From the NCBI GenBank assembly GCA_937941555.1, contig CALDHJ010000325.1, positions 1 through 6,677 on the forward strand: 6,677 nucleotides of DNA, read 5' to 3'. This DNA comes from an uncultured Granulosicoccaceae bacterium (GTDB lineage Bacteria; Pseudomonadota; Gammaproteobacteria; CALCKW01). The position numbers were made by a program, and so were the translations under genes. Of the stretch, positions 6,122 through 6,677 are shown piece by piece (within the stretch, counting starts at the first letter, position 1; every line of letters begins with the position of its first letter). The notes beneath the pieces are model-generated. The model was not told the origin of the DNA, did not search any database, and saw nothing but the letters and a program-made list of their open reading frames with translations.

Positions 6122-6143
6122 AAATTGAATATCTGTTCAATTT
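6122..6143. repeat. AT-rich perfect dyad (possible operator)
   Basis: AAATTGAA (6122-6129) and TTCAATTT (6136-6143) are exact complements around a 6-base spacer, TATCTG. The dyad lies about 20 bases upstream of the candidate -35 element of the diguanylate cyclase gene and about 30 bases past the elongation factor terminator. Its size and AT content fit a dimeric repressor or activator site. A weak second terminator is an alternative, because five T follow the stem on the minus strand. Confidence 0.4.
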
Positions 6144-6172
6144 CTTGCGTTTTCTTTCGAAGATGACGGGCC

Positions 6173-6203
6173 AAAAAAAAGCTGGACAAGGTGTCCAGCT
6201 TTT
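6173..6203 (-). terminator. Rho-independent terminator of the elongation factor G gene
   Basis: AGCTGGACA (6180-6188) pairs perfectly with TGTCCAGCT (6192-6200) around a 3-base loop. On the minus strand the stem is followed by eight T (complement of 6173-6180), a classic intrinsic terminator about 60 bases after the elongation factor stop. On the plus strand only four T follow (6200-6203), so function in that direction would be weak. Confidence 0.9.
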
Positions 6204-6228
6204 CATCGCAAATGCTCTGTCGTTCAGC

Positions 6229-6253
6229 GGATGCGCCGCGTGTCGGCGCATCC
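6229..6253. repeat. 10-bp GC hairpin just after the elongation factor G stop codon
   Basis: GGATGCGCCG (6229-6238) and CGGCGCATCC (6244-6253) are perfect complements with a 5-base loop, 11 bases after the stop codon. No T run follows on the minus strand, and the true terminator lies about 25 bases further on. It is probably an mRNA 3'-end stabilising structure or part of a tandem terminator. Confidence 0.5.
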
Positions 6254-6264
6254 AGAGAACCCCA

Positions 6265-6677
6265 TCAGCTGTTTGCGCGCCGCTCTTTGGTCTCTGCGAT
6301 CACGGCCTCAGCCACGTTTGACGGGCATTGGGCGTAGTGTGAGAACTCCATGGAGAACTGGCCACGACCGGAGGTCATGGTGCGCAGGTCGCCGATGTAG
6401 CCGAACATCTCGGAAAGCGGTGCCTTGGCTTTGATGCGAACACCAGTCGGACCTGAATCCTGGCCCTCGATCATGCCACGACGTCGGTTCAAGTCACCGA
6501 TGACATCACCTACGTGGTCATCCGGGGTGAACACGTCAACTTTCATGATCGGCTCGATCAGCTGCGGTGACGCTTTCGGCAACGACTGGCGGTATGCGCC
6601 CTTCGCCGCAATCTCGAACGCGATGGCAGAGGAGTCGACAGCGTGGAAAGCACCGTCCACAAGTGTGACCTTGACGT
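6265..6677 (-). CDS. fusA: Elongation factor G, C-terminal part (5' end outside window)
   Basis: The frame runs open to the window edge, giving the last 136 complete residues of a ribosomal translocase. VKVTLVDG followed by AVDSSAIAF is the end of domain [18 protein letters not shown], then [16 protein letters not shown] and [20 protein letters not shown], are the domain V signature, and the protein ends shortly after a SMEFSHY segment. EF-G uses GTP to move tRNA and mRNA through the ribosome and helps to recycle ribosomes. The GTPase domain is outside the window. The gene is followed by a strong terminator and then a signalling gene, not by tuf as in the usual str operon. It may therefore be a second EF-G copy (fusA2-type) rather than the str-operon fusA. 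EF-G identity is near certain; the paralogue class is not. Confidence 0.93.
   Translation of the reverse strand, partial: VKVTLVDGAFHAVDSSAIAFEIAAKGAYRQSLPKASPQLIEPIMKVDVFTPDDHVGDVIGDLNRRRGMIEGQDSGPTGVRIKAKAPLSEMFGYIGDLRTMTSGRGQFSMEFSHYAQCPSNVAEAVIAETKERRANS

Larger units (their letters stand above)
5871..6176. other. Intergenic region upstream of the diguanylate cyclase gene
   Basis: About 300 bases lie between the diguanylate cyclase start and the terminator of the elongation factor gene. No convincing protein-coding frame, tRNA or recognised riboswitch was seen on either strand. The right half (about 6040-6172) is markedly more AT-rich than the genes around it, as expected for a promoter zone. 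It contains a weak minus-strand promoter candidate, a GCACCAGTGCAGTG motif at 5928-5941 and an AT-rich dyad at 6122-6143. If transcription begins near 6064, the cyclase mRNA would have a leader of roughly 190 bases, long enough for post-transcriptional control. Confidence 0.6.

Noticed and set aside
1..6677. Mobile element, CRISPR array, toxin-antitoxin or defence system
   Set aside because: No transposase, integrase, direct-repeat array, terminal repeats or defence-type protein was seen; gene content and base composition look like stable chromosome.

Overview
The window looks like chromosomal DNA from a Gram-negative proteobacterium, most likely a gammaproteobacterium. It has moderately high GC, a lipid A acyltransferase-like C-terminus at the left edge, a secreted MsrA, GloB, and two-component-free c-di-GMP signalling genes. 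The species cannot be named from this sequence alone. There are no mobile elements, CRISPR arrays, tRNAs or rRNAs. The layout is compact and ordinary, with most of the interest in one unusual gene architecture.

Left to right: the last 28 codons of a plus-strand gene (probably an LpxL/HtrB-type acyltransferase) converge on a minus-strand series. Read in its own direction (right to left), that series is the 3' end of an elongation factor G gene with a strong terminator, an intergenic stretch of about 390 bases, a CBS-pair GGDEF diguanylate cyclase, a glyoxalase II (gloB), acetoacetyl-CoA synthetase, a J-domain/zinc-ribbon/PilZ protein, and a periplasmic methionine sulfoxide reductase A (msrA). 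Gaps between the genes from the GGDEF gene to msrA are 75 to 109 bases, and several hold inverted repeats. They may be co-transcribed in part, but tight operon coupling is not evident.

Functionally, GloB (glutathione-dependent 2-oxoaldehyde detoxification) and acetoacetyl-CoA synthetase (entry of acetoacetate into CoA metabolism) are metabolic. MsrA repairs oxidised protein methionine outside the cytoplasm. The most notable signal is that the 329-residue J-domain protein ends in a sequence with both PilZ c-di-GMP-binding motifs (RxxxR and DxSxxGxxF), while a gene about 3 kb upstream encodes an apparently active, product-inhibited diguanylate cyclase. The upstream regions of these two genes also share a near-identical 14-base motif. 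A link between c-di-GMP and an Hsp70 co-chaperone is therefore the main hypothesis to test; the domain assignments rest on visible motifs, while the circuit is inference.
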